From Coptis chinensis (lineage: Eukaryota > Streptophyta > Magnoliopsida > Ranunculales > Ranunculaceae), in contig CM027378.1 in the NCBI GenBank assembly GCA_015680905.1, forward strand, positions 10,521,001 to 10,585,000: a DNA stretch of 64,000 bases, written 5' to 3'. Within the stretch, counting starts at the first letter, position 1; each line of letters starts with the position of its first letter. Positions 33,561-44,382 of the stretch are shown piece after piece. The notes below the pieces were generated by a model. The model was not told where the DNA came from, ran no database searches, and saw only the letters and a program-made list of their open reading frames with translations. The translations under genes and the position numbers were made by a program.

Positions 33561-35120
33561 TAAGTCTCTCTATATGACAACAATTGTTTTTTTTTTCTTA
33601 TGTGGTTGTGTTCGAAGTTAGTTGTTTATTAGTAAGTTCTCAAGTACATCTAATTAGTTTGTTCAGTATGTTTTCTATGTATATTGACTTTGGTAATATG
33701 AAAATATTCACATGGCTTTGTTCAGTTTTCTTGTGCATCTTTACTACTTGATTACTGACCATGGCCATGGCACTTTTTGATGACCTATATGATAACTCAC
33801 TCACTATAAAAGTGTGTGACAGCATGAAAGACACAACTAGACGCTTTCTCTGAGTACCTACATTTGTATAGCTCCTTCTCTTCTTTGCCAAACTATAAAT
33901 TTTGTTAATCCAATGTAAGCGGTGTTATAGTGATAACTAAGCTGACCATTAATTGTCTCGGTCACTACAGCTTCTAGAATTGAGAGATAGGAAAATAGAG
34001 CAAAAAATGAATTGAATATAGATTTACCACAGGGACCATAAATGAATGTTATAGGTCTAATTTTATATATTTTTGACGGATGTGGGTTTTGAAGGCAGTG
34101 GGAGTTAATATGATCTCTTTACCTCAGAAAATTGGTAAGGTCATTTGTGTACTTGCGTTATTGGCTATATTGTGTTGTAATGGAATCGTGAGTTCTAACT
34201 AATACAAATCACATATGCTGAATGAGTAGATTTACAATTTTTCAATCATCCAATATCAAATTTCTTCCAATATTCTTTTCACTGAATTATTTTCTAAAGT
34301 CTGCTCATTTACTTATTGTGCGAAGTACTGGAGATATTAAATGTAAGAGGAAACGTATGGTGTAAATTGTGGTTGCTTCTTTTGGTCAATGTTCATTTCC
34401 TTTTTGAGAAACTTGAGACATTACAAGTTAGCTAAACGTAGATAAAATTGGAAATAGTAGGGTGTAAAATGTGACAGACTCTTTTGGTCTGAATGAATAT
34501 CGAGTGCTTAAATATTTACTAGGGGTTGTTCAATTCAAGTTCAAAAAGGCAATAACTAATTGTCTTGAACTCGGATATTTGAAAAGGTGTAAGAAAGCTC
34601 AATATGTAAGCTTCAGTGAATTGTGTGTTTTGTGATTCAAATGGTTGTACGTATAAATTAGATGATAAAGTCTTTAGGGAGTCGGCCTGTAGAAACAATT
34701 TGAAATTGTTATTACTCGCTATAGTTAGTGTTATTTTATTTGTAAGGTGAGATAAGAGTTTGAACACCATTCAGTTGTATTTCAAGATATTTTCTTCCTC
34801 AATGATATTTGTAAACCTTAAAATGTTTTCATATTTGAGTTTCTGGATCTTGATTTGTATTTGTCCAATGTCAAGGGAATGGTTGCAGTGGAAACTTAGT
34901 TACCACATTATTGTAGATAATGTGATTTATTTTTCTGCTAGAGTTAGTTCCTTGGACGACCTTTCTGAACCTTGGATGTTTTTGCCACAAAATAATAGGC
35001 TTCCCTATTACACGTTGAATGTGAGATCAAGAAGATGATTATGTAGGTTGCATATCTTCTTAAAGTATTTCTCTATACACCTTTGACCTAAACTGATGAA
35101 TGACATCCTTATCAATATGG
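33561..35120. other. intergenic, no recognised gene
   Basis: AT-rich. Open frames of 83-92 codons here have no domain, no repeat relatives in the window and no convincing splice context. Confidence 0.35.
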
Positions 35121-35128
35121 GCCCTGAT

Positions 35129-35580
35129 CATAGCTAGTAAATTCGTAGACGGCAAAAGTTCGGTACGTCAATTATTCGCCTAAGATTCGAAATTTTCAAC
35201 AATAATACTTTTAAATATTCGGTCCAATAAAACGCTAACGGTAAAAATACGATATACGTGTTTTAAACGGGTATAATACGAATATATTTCTTTAAAATTT
35301 GGCTATATATTTTACATTTAAAATTTTGATATATAAATATATAACGTTTTTATTTTTATTTTTACAATTTTATTCATGAAAAATAATACAAATGTCATTT
35401 TATTCGCCAAACCTTATAATTAAGTGAATAATTCGCGAATAATTCGCAATTATAAGCCCGACCAAACCAATTCGCGAATTAAACCGTATCATTCAAAAAT
35501 TCGCCGAATTATTCGTTTTATTCGCCAAACCTTATAATTCGCGAATAATTCGTGAATAATTCGGCGAATTACTAGCTATG
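35129..35580. mobile_element. hAT-like MITE, 452 bp
   Basis: The termini CATAGCTAGTAAATTCG and CGAATTACTAGCTATG are inverted repeats. A perfect 8-bp direct repeat, GCCCTGAT, flanks the element (35121-35128 and 35581-35588). The right third is built of AATTCGCGAATAATTCG palindromic words. No coding sequence. Confidence 0.8.
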
Positions 35581-35588
35581 GCCCTGAT

Positions 35589-36918
35589 GCAGCTAATATC
35601 ATGGAAGGTTAAATTATATGATGGGTTATAGTCAGATGTAGTAGCTAACGTGTTATGTTAACTTCAGGGAATTGCATGTTTTGTGATTCGAATGGATGTA
35701 TAAATTGGGTGATAAAGTCTTTAGGGAGACGGCCTGTAGAAACATGTTGGGGCAAATTGTATTAGAATAAAGCTTTTTCATGTTGCATTGGTTATATAAA
35801 TTTACTAGCTTCACAACACTAAAAACATTATTTCATATTTTTTTTCTTTCTTTCATCAAATGAAAAAGATTACTTACTTCATTGTACAAATACAAAATTT
35901 CCCACAATTTGACTTTATTGTTTGTAGGCTATTCAATCAAGTAAGCATTTTCTTCTTCATAACCTTCAACTTCGACAAGGTTATCTTCAATTTTGACTAT
36001 ATTTATGTAAGTTTATTTTATATTATTTTTCTAAATAAGGATTTCTTTTCATTCTTCTTTGAATCGATTCTCTGTTGAACTCTAACCCTTTGAATATATG
36101 GTGATTAAAAGATTGGGTATTAGGGGTAGTAGAGAAAATTTAGTTGGTGCAGCAATCAATAATGCCATTTGTTACTACTGTCCTTGAGAACTCTTCGACT
36201 ATTGAAGTTTGTGATTCTAAGATCAATTTTATCTCAACTACAACAAATACGTTTCTAAAACCAAGTTGCAATACCATTCAATGTGGCAATTGAGAATGAC
36301 GTTAAGGGAAAAAGTACTTTCAAGCAAAGACACATGGTGAGTCGACTTTCTCCTTTCCACAATAACTAAGTTTTTCTTTCCAGTTATTTTTTTGGAAAAA
36401 ATTCATTTTGGAGAGATGGATACATGGTATGTCAGAAGGATTAAATGAAAAACCATAACATTGTCATTTGATTGTTGAAGTATAATAGATGATTACTAAT
36501 TTAGTATACTATGTGTGTCGGATGAAACGCGAAAGTTCTTACTCAGCTTTACGTGGACACAAGATTTAAACAGTTTAAGGTTGCAACTAAACTTGGACTA
36601 TGGCAGGTGCGTGTCTATACGACCATTTCTTTTCATTCACATGCATATATGATAAAATTATATATTCATTTATGTTAGTATAGCGTGGATGCATGATGTG
36701 TTTCATCATTCGTGCCTTCTCTCTTGAAGTTGTTAAAAAACAGCTGCAATTTTGTGGTAGTTTCCTTCTATTAGTACACTAGTACCAAGTTATTTCCATA
36801 TTGATTGAGTTTCATGCCTGCTTGTGTTTTAGTACTTATATGTGTTTTGCTACATCTAATTTGGTGAAAGGTCGGATTTTCTTCTCACACTTTTGGTAAT
36901 TATAAGTAGCAAAATAAG
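35589..36918. other. intergenic, no recognised gene
   Basis: No protein domain recognised. A word shared with the area near 34660 (AGTCTTTAGGGAG(T/A)CGGCCTGTAGAAACA) at about 35719 shows a local duplication broken by the hAT-like MITE region. Confidence 0.35.
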
Positions 36919-37292
36919 TGTCAACCACTTATAAGTAAGCAAAAAAAAAGAAGAAACACAAAAAAGGTGGTTCACTAGTTACAAGTTAGAATAAGTGGCA
37001 AACTAATTTGTTAAGAACTAAAACAAACATGGTTTTCTTCTTCAACTCTTTTTTTTTTTCTCTTTTGTCAGGTAAAAGACAACTCAAGCACTTATGGACT
37101 GAATGTCAACCACTTATAAGTAGTTGGGGGAAAAAAAAACGTAAAAAAGGTGGTTCACCTGTTACAATCAGTTAGAATAAGTGGCAAACTAATTTGTTAA
37201 GAACTAAAACAAACATGGTTTTCTTCCTCAATTCTTTTTCTTTTTTTTTTCTCTTTTGTCGGGTAAAAGATAACTCAAGCACTTATGGACTG
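36919..37292. repeat. tandem duplication of about 185 bp
   Basis: Copies begin GTCAACCACTTATAAGTA at about 36919 and 37104. They share AAAAGGTGGTTCAC, AGAATAAGTGGCAAACTAAT and ACTCAAGCACTTATGGACTG in order, with differences mainly in T and A runs. Confidence 0.85.
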
Positions 37293-37312
37293 AAGAAGTG
37301 CATGCTCATGCA

Positions 37313-37905
37313 CTAAGGAAGAAGACGATATTCAATGAAGATACAATCATTGGAATCCTTGACACTAGTGATTTACTTTTTCTTTTTTATTCTTTCGTTT
37401 TAAATTTTTTGGTAGTGACTGATCACTGTTTTTTTTTATGTGTAATGTTGTTTCAATATATGATGGCACTTTTGAGTAACATAGGCACCCAATCATATTT
37501 AAGTTTTAATTTTTGTCTACTTAAGAGTATCACATTGTGTTTCCAAAAAAACATGACTGCTTTTTTTGTGTTATAATTGTATGCATGTCTTTATTGATCA
37601 GCATGGAATGATATGTAGTCATCTTTGACAATGAAGATATATGGTATTCATAAGAGTCCAAAAATGAGGGTTTGCTTCTCATTGGTATCAAGGAAATCTA
37701 TTTTTTGCCTTATTCTTTGATCTTTTAATATTTTGTCTCTTTGTCAATGCTATTATCATGTTTGACATTTTTTCTGCTTTTAACCGATGTGTAATGCATA
37801 GGGGCATGGCTAGAATCACCAAGCATTAATGGAATTGGACCAATTCCATTAAGGTGGAAAGGCACCTACCAAAATTACACTGAGACTGGAGCTCCTTGCA
37901 ATAGG
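37313..37905 (+). pseudogene. subtilisin-like protease (S8) relic
   Basis: Two pieces of a plant subtilase are readable. The first (about 37313-37369) gives LRKKTIFNEDTIIGILDT, the segment around the catalytic Asp (usual form EDTIIGVLDTGVWPES). The second (about 37804-37905) gives GAWLESPSINGIGPIPLRWK followed by a GAPCN motif, the next segment of the family (GPIPxxWKG...CN). The roughly 430 bp between them would be an intron at the DTG position, but splice borders are poor. The catalytic His, oxyanion Asn and Ser segments and the prodomain were not found. An isolated N-terminal fragment of the catalytic domain, surely non-functional. Confidence 0.55.
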
Positions 37906-40351
37906 TCTATTTCTAACCATTTTTAAATTGATCCTCTCTACCACAATAATACCCATACATTATCCTCGATCTTTTTCAAATAATGATCTTCTCTTAGGAG
38001 AATGTGAAGTTACATTATCCATTGTTTGCTATTATGCATATCAACCACTTTAATTTTAGTCAGGAACAATATGCTTCTGTTTGAACCTTATATATTTCGT
38101 GAATGATCTTGGTTCTCTTCCTTTTTGTTTCTCTTAAACGCTAGTTATAAACATGCATTTTTGTTCAAATATCCGTTGGTGGTACAATCATAATGTGAAC
38201 TGTATGAGGACTATATAGTATTATAGTATGATAATAGGAACAATATATGGTCTTTGCTTTCTTATGTATATTTGTGAATTACGGGTTTAAACTTCCATGT
38301 GTGTAGAAATATACCATTTCATTTTATCTTATTTTTTAAATAATCATAATTCCTTAAAACAAATAATTATATATGATCAGAAATGTTCATAGGTTTATAC
38401 TATATATGATAATATTGATTGCGATTTCATTTTTTTTAACTTCGGATATTGGTATTTCGGTGTTTATTAAATGGGAAAATAAATTTGATGGGAGGGAATT
38501 GCTTCAAGTGTTCATTTCTTCTCCTATTTTTTAGAAATAATAAATAATAGGCATATATTGGTGTTCAAATATTGGTTTGATTATAATACTTGGAAGCAAT
38601 TGTTGCATGGTGTGTTTGTTTGTGATTGTGTATATTGTTATCAATTAAGTATCTTATCGAAGTTTTACAAAATTAAAGAAAACCCTCCTGATAGTTTTAA
38701 TGAGTTGTCATAGATTTAGTAATTCATAGGCAAGGAGCTAATTAAAGTCTTCAGATATAGGGGATCCATATTCTCATGAATGTAGCAAGCTATTGAACTT
38801 GGAGTCAGAGTAGCAAAGTAGTCATGGGAAGCTATGGATTTATGTTGTAGTGCTTAGCACATTGAGTTTGAGTAGTTGGTTAAGGAAGCTATTTCAATAT
38901 TCGATTGAGAAGCAAAATGGATGGATGAAGGTACTTAACTTTTTTTTTGAGTCTTTTTTAAAGTTTAGTATAGTTACATTGAATGGAAATTTTCTGATAC
39001 TTTTAACTTGTGGTTTAGCAGTCATATATGTTTGGTTACAAAAAAGAATACCAAAAAGAAAAGAAAAAAGAAGACACATTTATCTAAAATTTGGTTTCAC
39101 AAAGGTATGTTGCTTATAGAGTTAATTATATGCATGTGTTCAATGATCTTTCTGTAGCTTCATAAACCGGTTAGGCCTGAGTGAAATTCTATTCAATGAG
39201 GAGATAGGTAGAGTAGGTATCTTTCACTCGAGCAAATATTGCATCAGTGAATTATATGCTATGCCACTACCTTATTAAGTAAATATATATTAATTATCCC
39301 TATTCAGGATTTAAGGAAGTGAATGGGCTGAATTTATATGGTTAGATTAGTTTAGTTTTGTTGTTGTATCTATTTCCGGTGGCTGTGTTTGTCAATGGGT
39401 CTCAATGGGTTGAAGGGTATCACAGAGCAATCCAAGCTTTTGGAAATCTGTTGACATTGTATTTGTGGGTGATTTTGTTTGGGGTGTTTTACCACCTCTA
39501 CAATCAGTCGTCTTACCGGGAGCTACTAATGCTTAATTTCTTGTTTTTTTGTTAAAGTCAAGATCCGAGGTCACACATGGCTATCAATAGATCCTTTGCT
39601 ATTATTATATTAATGCTTTAGTGAACTAAGTCTGTCTACACATTGGGCTCTATTTTAACCAACAAAAATTCTACTTGGTTTTCAGGCTGTTAAAATGATT
39701 AGGGTGCACCATCTATTTATCTTTATTCTATTTTATCATAGGCTTATATGTGAATCTATTTACTTACTTCACAATTTGGTTTTATGAAGATGCGTTTTGA
39801 GTTAGACATTAATATATCACTGTTATTACTTAAAGGAATAAGAAAGTAGCATTATTCTATATATTGCTCTTATTATCACGTTTGTTCATTTCTGATATTA
39901 ATATTTGACTGAACTCAATGATATTGCTTAGTCAAATGGATAACAATATGCACGGGTATTGTACTATGTTAGTCTTTAGGCCGGCACCTTTGTGTAGTGT
40001 ATGACTTTGTTTGCACTTTGCAGTGAAGCATAGTGTGGAGTCCATCCCTTTCCTATAGTCACAATGTCTGATTTCCAATATCGAGATTCTACTTTTGAGA
40101 TATATGCTTATTTATTGGTGTCTTATAGCTTATTATAATTTTGTTAAGCTACCATTGTCTCATATAGAAAAATGCCAAACCCCAATAGATTTTTTTTTAT
40201 TAGGGTGAGTAATTACTTGAAGCGGGAAGCTTGAGTCGTTATAGTGATGGAATTGGAAAAAATAAGAAAAATTAAAGGATAGATTGCTGACCAATATCTA
40301 GAGCAGTGATTACACCAACATAGCATAAGTGAAATGGATAAAGTTTTCTTT
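37906..40351. other. intergenic, no recognised gene
   Basis: AT-rich DNA. The remainder of the subtilase was looked for and not recognised. Frames at 38850-39119 and 39358-39555 lack domains. Confidence 0.35.
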
Positions 40352-40510
40352 TGCTATTTTTGTTTGGATTATGCTAAAGTTGTGATTAGTTCCGTCGTTG
40401 TTTCTTTACATGTAATGTTAATGCTGGTATGCTATTTTTGTTTGGATCATGCTAGAGTTGTGATTATTAGTTCTGTCGCCGTTTCTTTACATGTAATGCT
40501 AATGTTGGTA
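40352..40510. repeat. tandem duplication of about 78 bp
   Basis: Copies start TGCTATTTTTGTTTGGAT at 40352 and 40430 and both contain GTTTCTTTACATGTAATG. The 63-codon frame across them is a repeat artefact. Confidence 0.85.
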
Positions 40511-41500
40511 TTGCTAGACTCTTGAATCTCCTAGAATTCTATTTATTTATTCAAATTATTATAAATTTGGGTAAGAAGGAAAGTGTAGGTCACTGTGATT
40601 CTGTTAGACTAAATGAAATAACTCCACATATATTATATGTATGTAATTACTTTTGGATGCTGGTTAGAGTACCAAAATCAAAAGATTGCCTAAATTAATA
40701 GTTAGTCTATGGTCGTTTAATAACTTGAACATACTCAGGTTAATAAGTTACGTGATTACAGTTAAACCTGGTGACGTACAATAGAAATTACATCAAAAGA
40801 AATCTCTACAGAGCAGCACCCTTGAATTTGATTTTAGTGTGAGTGTTACTATGTTAGCAAGTTCATCAAGAGAGTTGTGTCGAGTTTCCCATAAGGCCAA
40901 AATGACGCATAGACGCCTGAGCAACTATAGCTAGATCCTGAAACCAATAGTGCCCTACCGCATGGAGCAATGGGCAACATATCCATTCCATTCCAAACGG
41001 GAATGGACTTTAGTCAATAGAATTAAGAATCCAACGTGTAAATGGTTTCTCTATGTTCAGTAATTACTTGAGATACTCTTCATGGCCTTAACATAACACA
41101 AACATTTTTTTCTGCATCAAGAATACTTCAGAAGACATCTTATGGAATCATAAATGTTTACTTTAAGGGAGCACAGTTGGTCAGATAGTGGCACTACCTG
41201 CTTAGTCTCTGTGAAGTGCAGGCACAGATGGTGGCATGGTGCCAGGGATTTTACATTTTCCTACACTATTGGAAAATTCAGTTGTGGTCTCATTTGAATG
41301 ATTGGAGTTGAGATACTTCTGACTAATCTTAAACCAATGCAAATTGATAGTTAGGACTTAGGATACTCTGTTTATACGAGCAAGTTCAAACAGAGCTGGT
41401 CAAAACATGAGTTAACATGTTTACCGTTTATAGATGAAAAATTCAGCTGAGCTGTGTAATGGGTACATTCACCTAATCACCTCTAACTTAATATTCCAAG
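40511..41500. other. intergenic, no recognised gene
   Basis: No clear domain. The minus strand at about 40870-41000 reads GHYWFQDLAIVAQASMRH and could be retroelement debris, but I cannot assign it. Confidence 0.3.
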
Positions 41501-41534
41501 TTTATATTAATATATGTATCTATCAGAGAACACT
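41501..41534. repeat. 34-bp direct repeat, copy 1
   Basis: Begins TTTATATTAATATATGTATC and continues CTATCAGAGAACACT. It recurs with three differences at 42520-42553, so the pair brackets the copia relic. Confidence 0.8.
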
Positions 41535-41544
41535 GAGTTGGGCA

Positions 41545-42460
41545 ATCTACAGTGTGTCACCATTACCAAGAACCACATTATTAGAGTTAGTACAAGTGTT
41601 CTTATTATGTAAGGGCGCAACATCTCCATTCATATGGTGGGGGTGGCACCAATTTCGGGGTACTAATTGGGATCCATAGGCTAAGTACGTGAGTTGCAAT
41701 CCGGCAAAGGTAGTATTAAGTTGATTGGTCCCCAACTGATTTAGATGTTGTTGGGGTGTCAGTGGAAGCAAAAAGATCAGTTTGAAGGCATATCTGGCAT
41801 GTAAGAATATATTTAATATGCGCACCAGGAATACCGGAACTGATTCGATTTCAATTTCCTAGCAACGACCCCTGTCTATCCAATTAGGACCTCAAAAGTT
41901 GCCTCAATTATCATGTGGCTGACTTGGGCCAGAAGTATGACTTGGGCCAGAAGTATTGCCACAAAGCTGACTAGGCCCAGAAGTGTTGCTACGAGATTGA
42001 GTAAACATGAGAGCAGTGTGAGCAACTTGCTCTATCTGACCAGGTGTTGCAATTTGAGTCTCACAGAAAGAAGGTGAGCTACCAAATCTTGGAATTCTGA
42101 AAGACGAAAAAAATTCATAATAGCCGTCATAATCGTAGAATAGTCAACTTTAATCTTGTAGTGATAGGATCTTTGTTAACAGGTTCGTTAAGGGAGGCCA
42201 AGGAATCAGGCAAGGACTTGGCATGTTGGAGATACTCTATAATTAACCGATTTCCCTTCAGAATGGAGAGAAGTTGAAACCTGATATGGGTGGCATTGGC
42301 CACTGATTGTTGCAAGGCATGACATTGAAGGAAACTTCAAGTTTATTTGGCAGTATTGAGGGCAACAACTGCGGAACACAGTCAATTATAAAAGAAGAAG
42401 TAGAATGGACACATGGCTTTGGAAAAATAAAATACATACTAGAAAACATCCTGATATTAG
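41545..42460 (-). pseudogene. Ty1/copia gag-protease relic
   Basis: On the minus strand 42127-42315 encodes ATHIRFQLLSILKGN and LQHAKSLPDSLASLNEPVNK, the signature of the copia gag (UBN2/Retrotran_gag_2) domain. Past frameshifts come IMTAIMNF and a Ser/Gly/Pro-rich linker. Then 41547-41825 gives a region matching the copia protease start, including CHPHHMNGDVAPLHNK and NNVVLGNGDTL (usual form DSGATHHMT...VGNGxxLPI). Integrase and reverse transcriptase are absent. Orientation is clear, the copy is broken by several frameshifts, and no LTRs were found. Confidence 0.7.
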
Positions 42461-42519
42461 TTAGTTTAAATTGGTACCCGCCTATTGATATTGTTGTGTT
42501 AAGATTGTAGTATTATTCT

Positions 42520-42553
42520 TTTATATTAATATATGCATCTATCAGGGAATACT
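42520..42553. repeat. 34-bp direct repeat, copy 2
   Basis: Begins TTTATATTAATATATGCATC and continues CTATCAGGGAATACT. See copy 1 at 41501-41534. Confidence 0.8.
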
Positions 42554-44200
42554 TGCGTAGGTTTATCTTAGTTTAATTTTGCCTGTAAAATGCCTTTGTT
42601 ACGTTTTGGTATACATCTCACATATTCTATTACTATATCTTGAAAAACAGGGCATTAAAATCGAACAAGAGGATGAATAACCAAATTCCAAGAAATAATG
42701 TCTAGAAATTCAGGTAACATACTCATTCAATAATAGTCATAAATAAAATATTGATATAATAAATAACTTACGCTTAAAATTATTTTTATTGCAGGACTGA
42801 TTGCGATGGACTCATCAATGGACTCCTGACATATACGATGGAGTGCGCGAAAAAATTTACGTTGGAAATATACAAAAAAATGTTCAAGTTATATGTTGAA
42901 AGTTACTTTTATTATATATTTTTGTTATTCCTAGGGTTATACCCACATTAAAGTCACTCTTCAGTTATTGTCTTTCATCTAAACTATTTGTGATGAAGCT
43001 TACTACAACAGACATACTTTGTTAGATCAATTGTCTTTCCAATATGCGATATATATATGTTGGTAGTCAATTTCACTGGAGCCTTTTAGTCAGCTATTCA
43101 ACGAACATATCATAGTCTATGTTGGCTATATTTCCATGGTAGTTATAGAAACATTCTTACAGTGGTGTTGTTTTACCAATATTCTTTGAATTTATTGTGT
43201 TCAGCCCATTGTCTCATATTCTCCTACAGGCTTTCGTTAGTATGATTTACTGATTACTGAGTAGCTTTCTTAGCTTGGTTGTTGAAGCTCAACCTTTTAG
43301 CCAATGTTGCACATTGTTTGATGGCAGTCGTTATCATTAAGGAAAATAAACAAAAAAAGATTGTCCAAAATAAAAACCATTCACTTTGCCTCCCTACCTC
43401 TCCCTCTCTCTTTCTCATCTCCCATCACAAGAAGAAAAACTCTCACACTTTCTCTGTCGCTACAAGACCCTTTCAAATTGTTTCAATGTCAAGTTTTTCT
43501 CCCTCTTGAAAACCCATTAATTTTCTTATCTATAAGTTAATGAAATAAACCAACGTTTTGATTTTCAAATAGATAAGGATCAAGTGGACTTTGGGATATT
43601 GAAACAGTAACAATCAATGTGCATATAATATTTTTTTCTAATGGACTTTAGGCTTTATGATCGTTAACTATCAATGTAGCAGGCCTAACCAAGGGTCGGG
43701 CTTAAAAACTAATATTTAACACAATTGTTGAGTTTGACATTTCCGTAGTACTCTAAGATTAAGATTGAGTTGGTTAGATGTGATTATGAGAATTTGATAT
43801 CTTTTGTTGTATCTCTAATAACTATTTAGAAATATTTGGTATTATTATCTTACTATATAGAAAAATATGGGGTCGATTGAATAGTAAATTCTACATCACG
43901 TTCCAGGGGTATTTTGGTAATTGTACAATGTTTTTTTGTTTTTGAAGTGGTAGAAGTGTAATTTCATAATTTTAAAATTTGTTTTTTGATGTGTTAAAAA
44001 AAAAAATACAATGGTGGGGCTCATCACGTTTGGATTGTTCCCAGGTGCCTGGGCACGCTTCTTAAGATTAGTATTATTATATATTTTGAAAGGGCCAAAT
44101 ATATACATCGGATCTTGATTAATTACAAGTCATGTAAATAAAGACACTTTCTAGTAATTTATATGTTAAAAAGATTTTATTGCATCAACATAGAATAAAT
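42554..44200. other. intergenic, no recognised gene
   Basis: AT-rich. A CT-rich stretch near 43380-43500 resembles a plant 5'UTR but no coding exon follows. Confidence 0.35.
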
Positions 44201-44204
44201 TACA

Positions 44205-44382
44205 AAAACCACTACACCTGGCATTCCAGGGAGTGCATCAATATTTCTCCACATTTTCCTATAATATCATAGGCTCATCTTTACAGCAGAGAAAACAAAA
44301 GATCACAATAATGCCAAAATAATTGATGAAGCATAGCCAACACTTCTTCATAGCTTGTTCCAAAGTCGGGGAGGAGATAAAC
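44205..44382 (-). other. 3'UTR of gene B (conserved with gene A)
   Basis: Shares an ordered set of words with the region below gene A's stop (10425-10593): CCAGGGAGTGCATC, CACATTTTCCTA, GATCACA, AATGCCAAAAT and ATTGATGAA on the plus strand. No poly(A) site is assigned. Confidence 0.6.
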
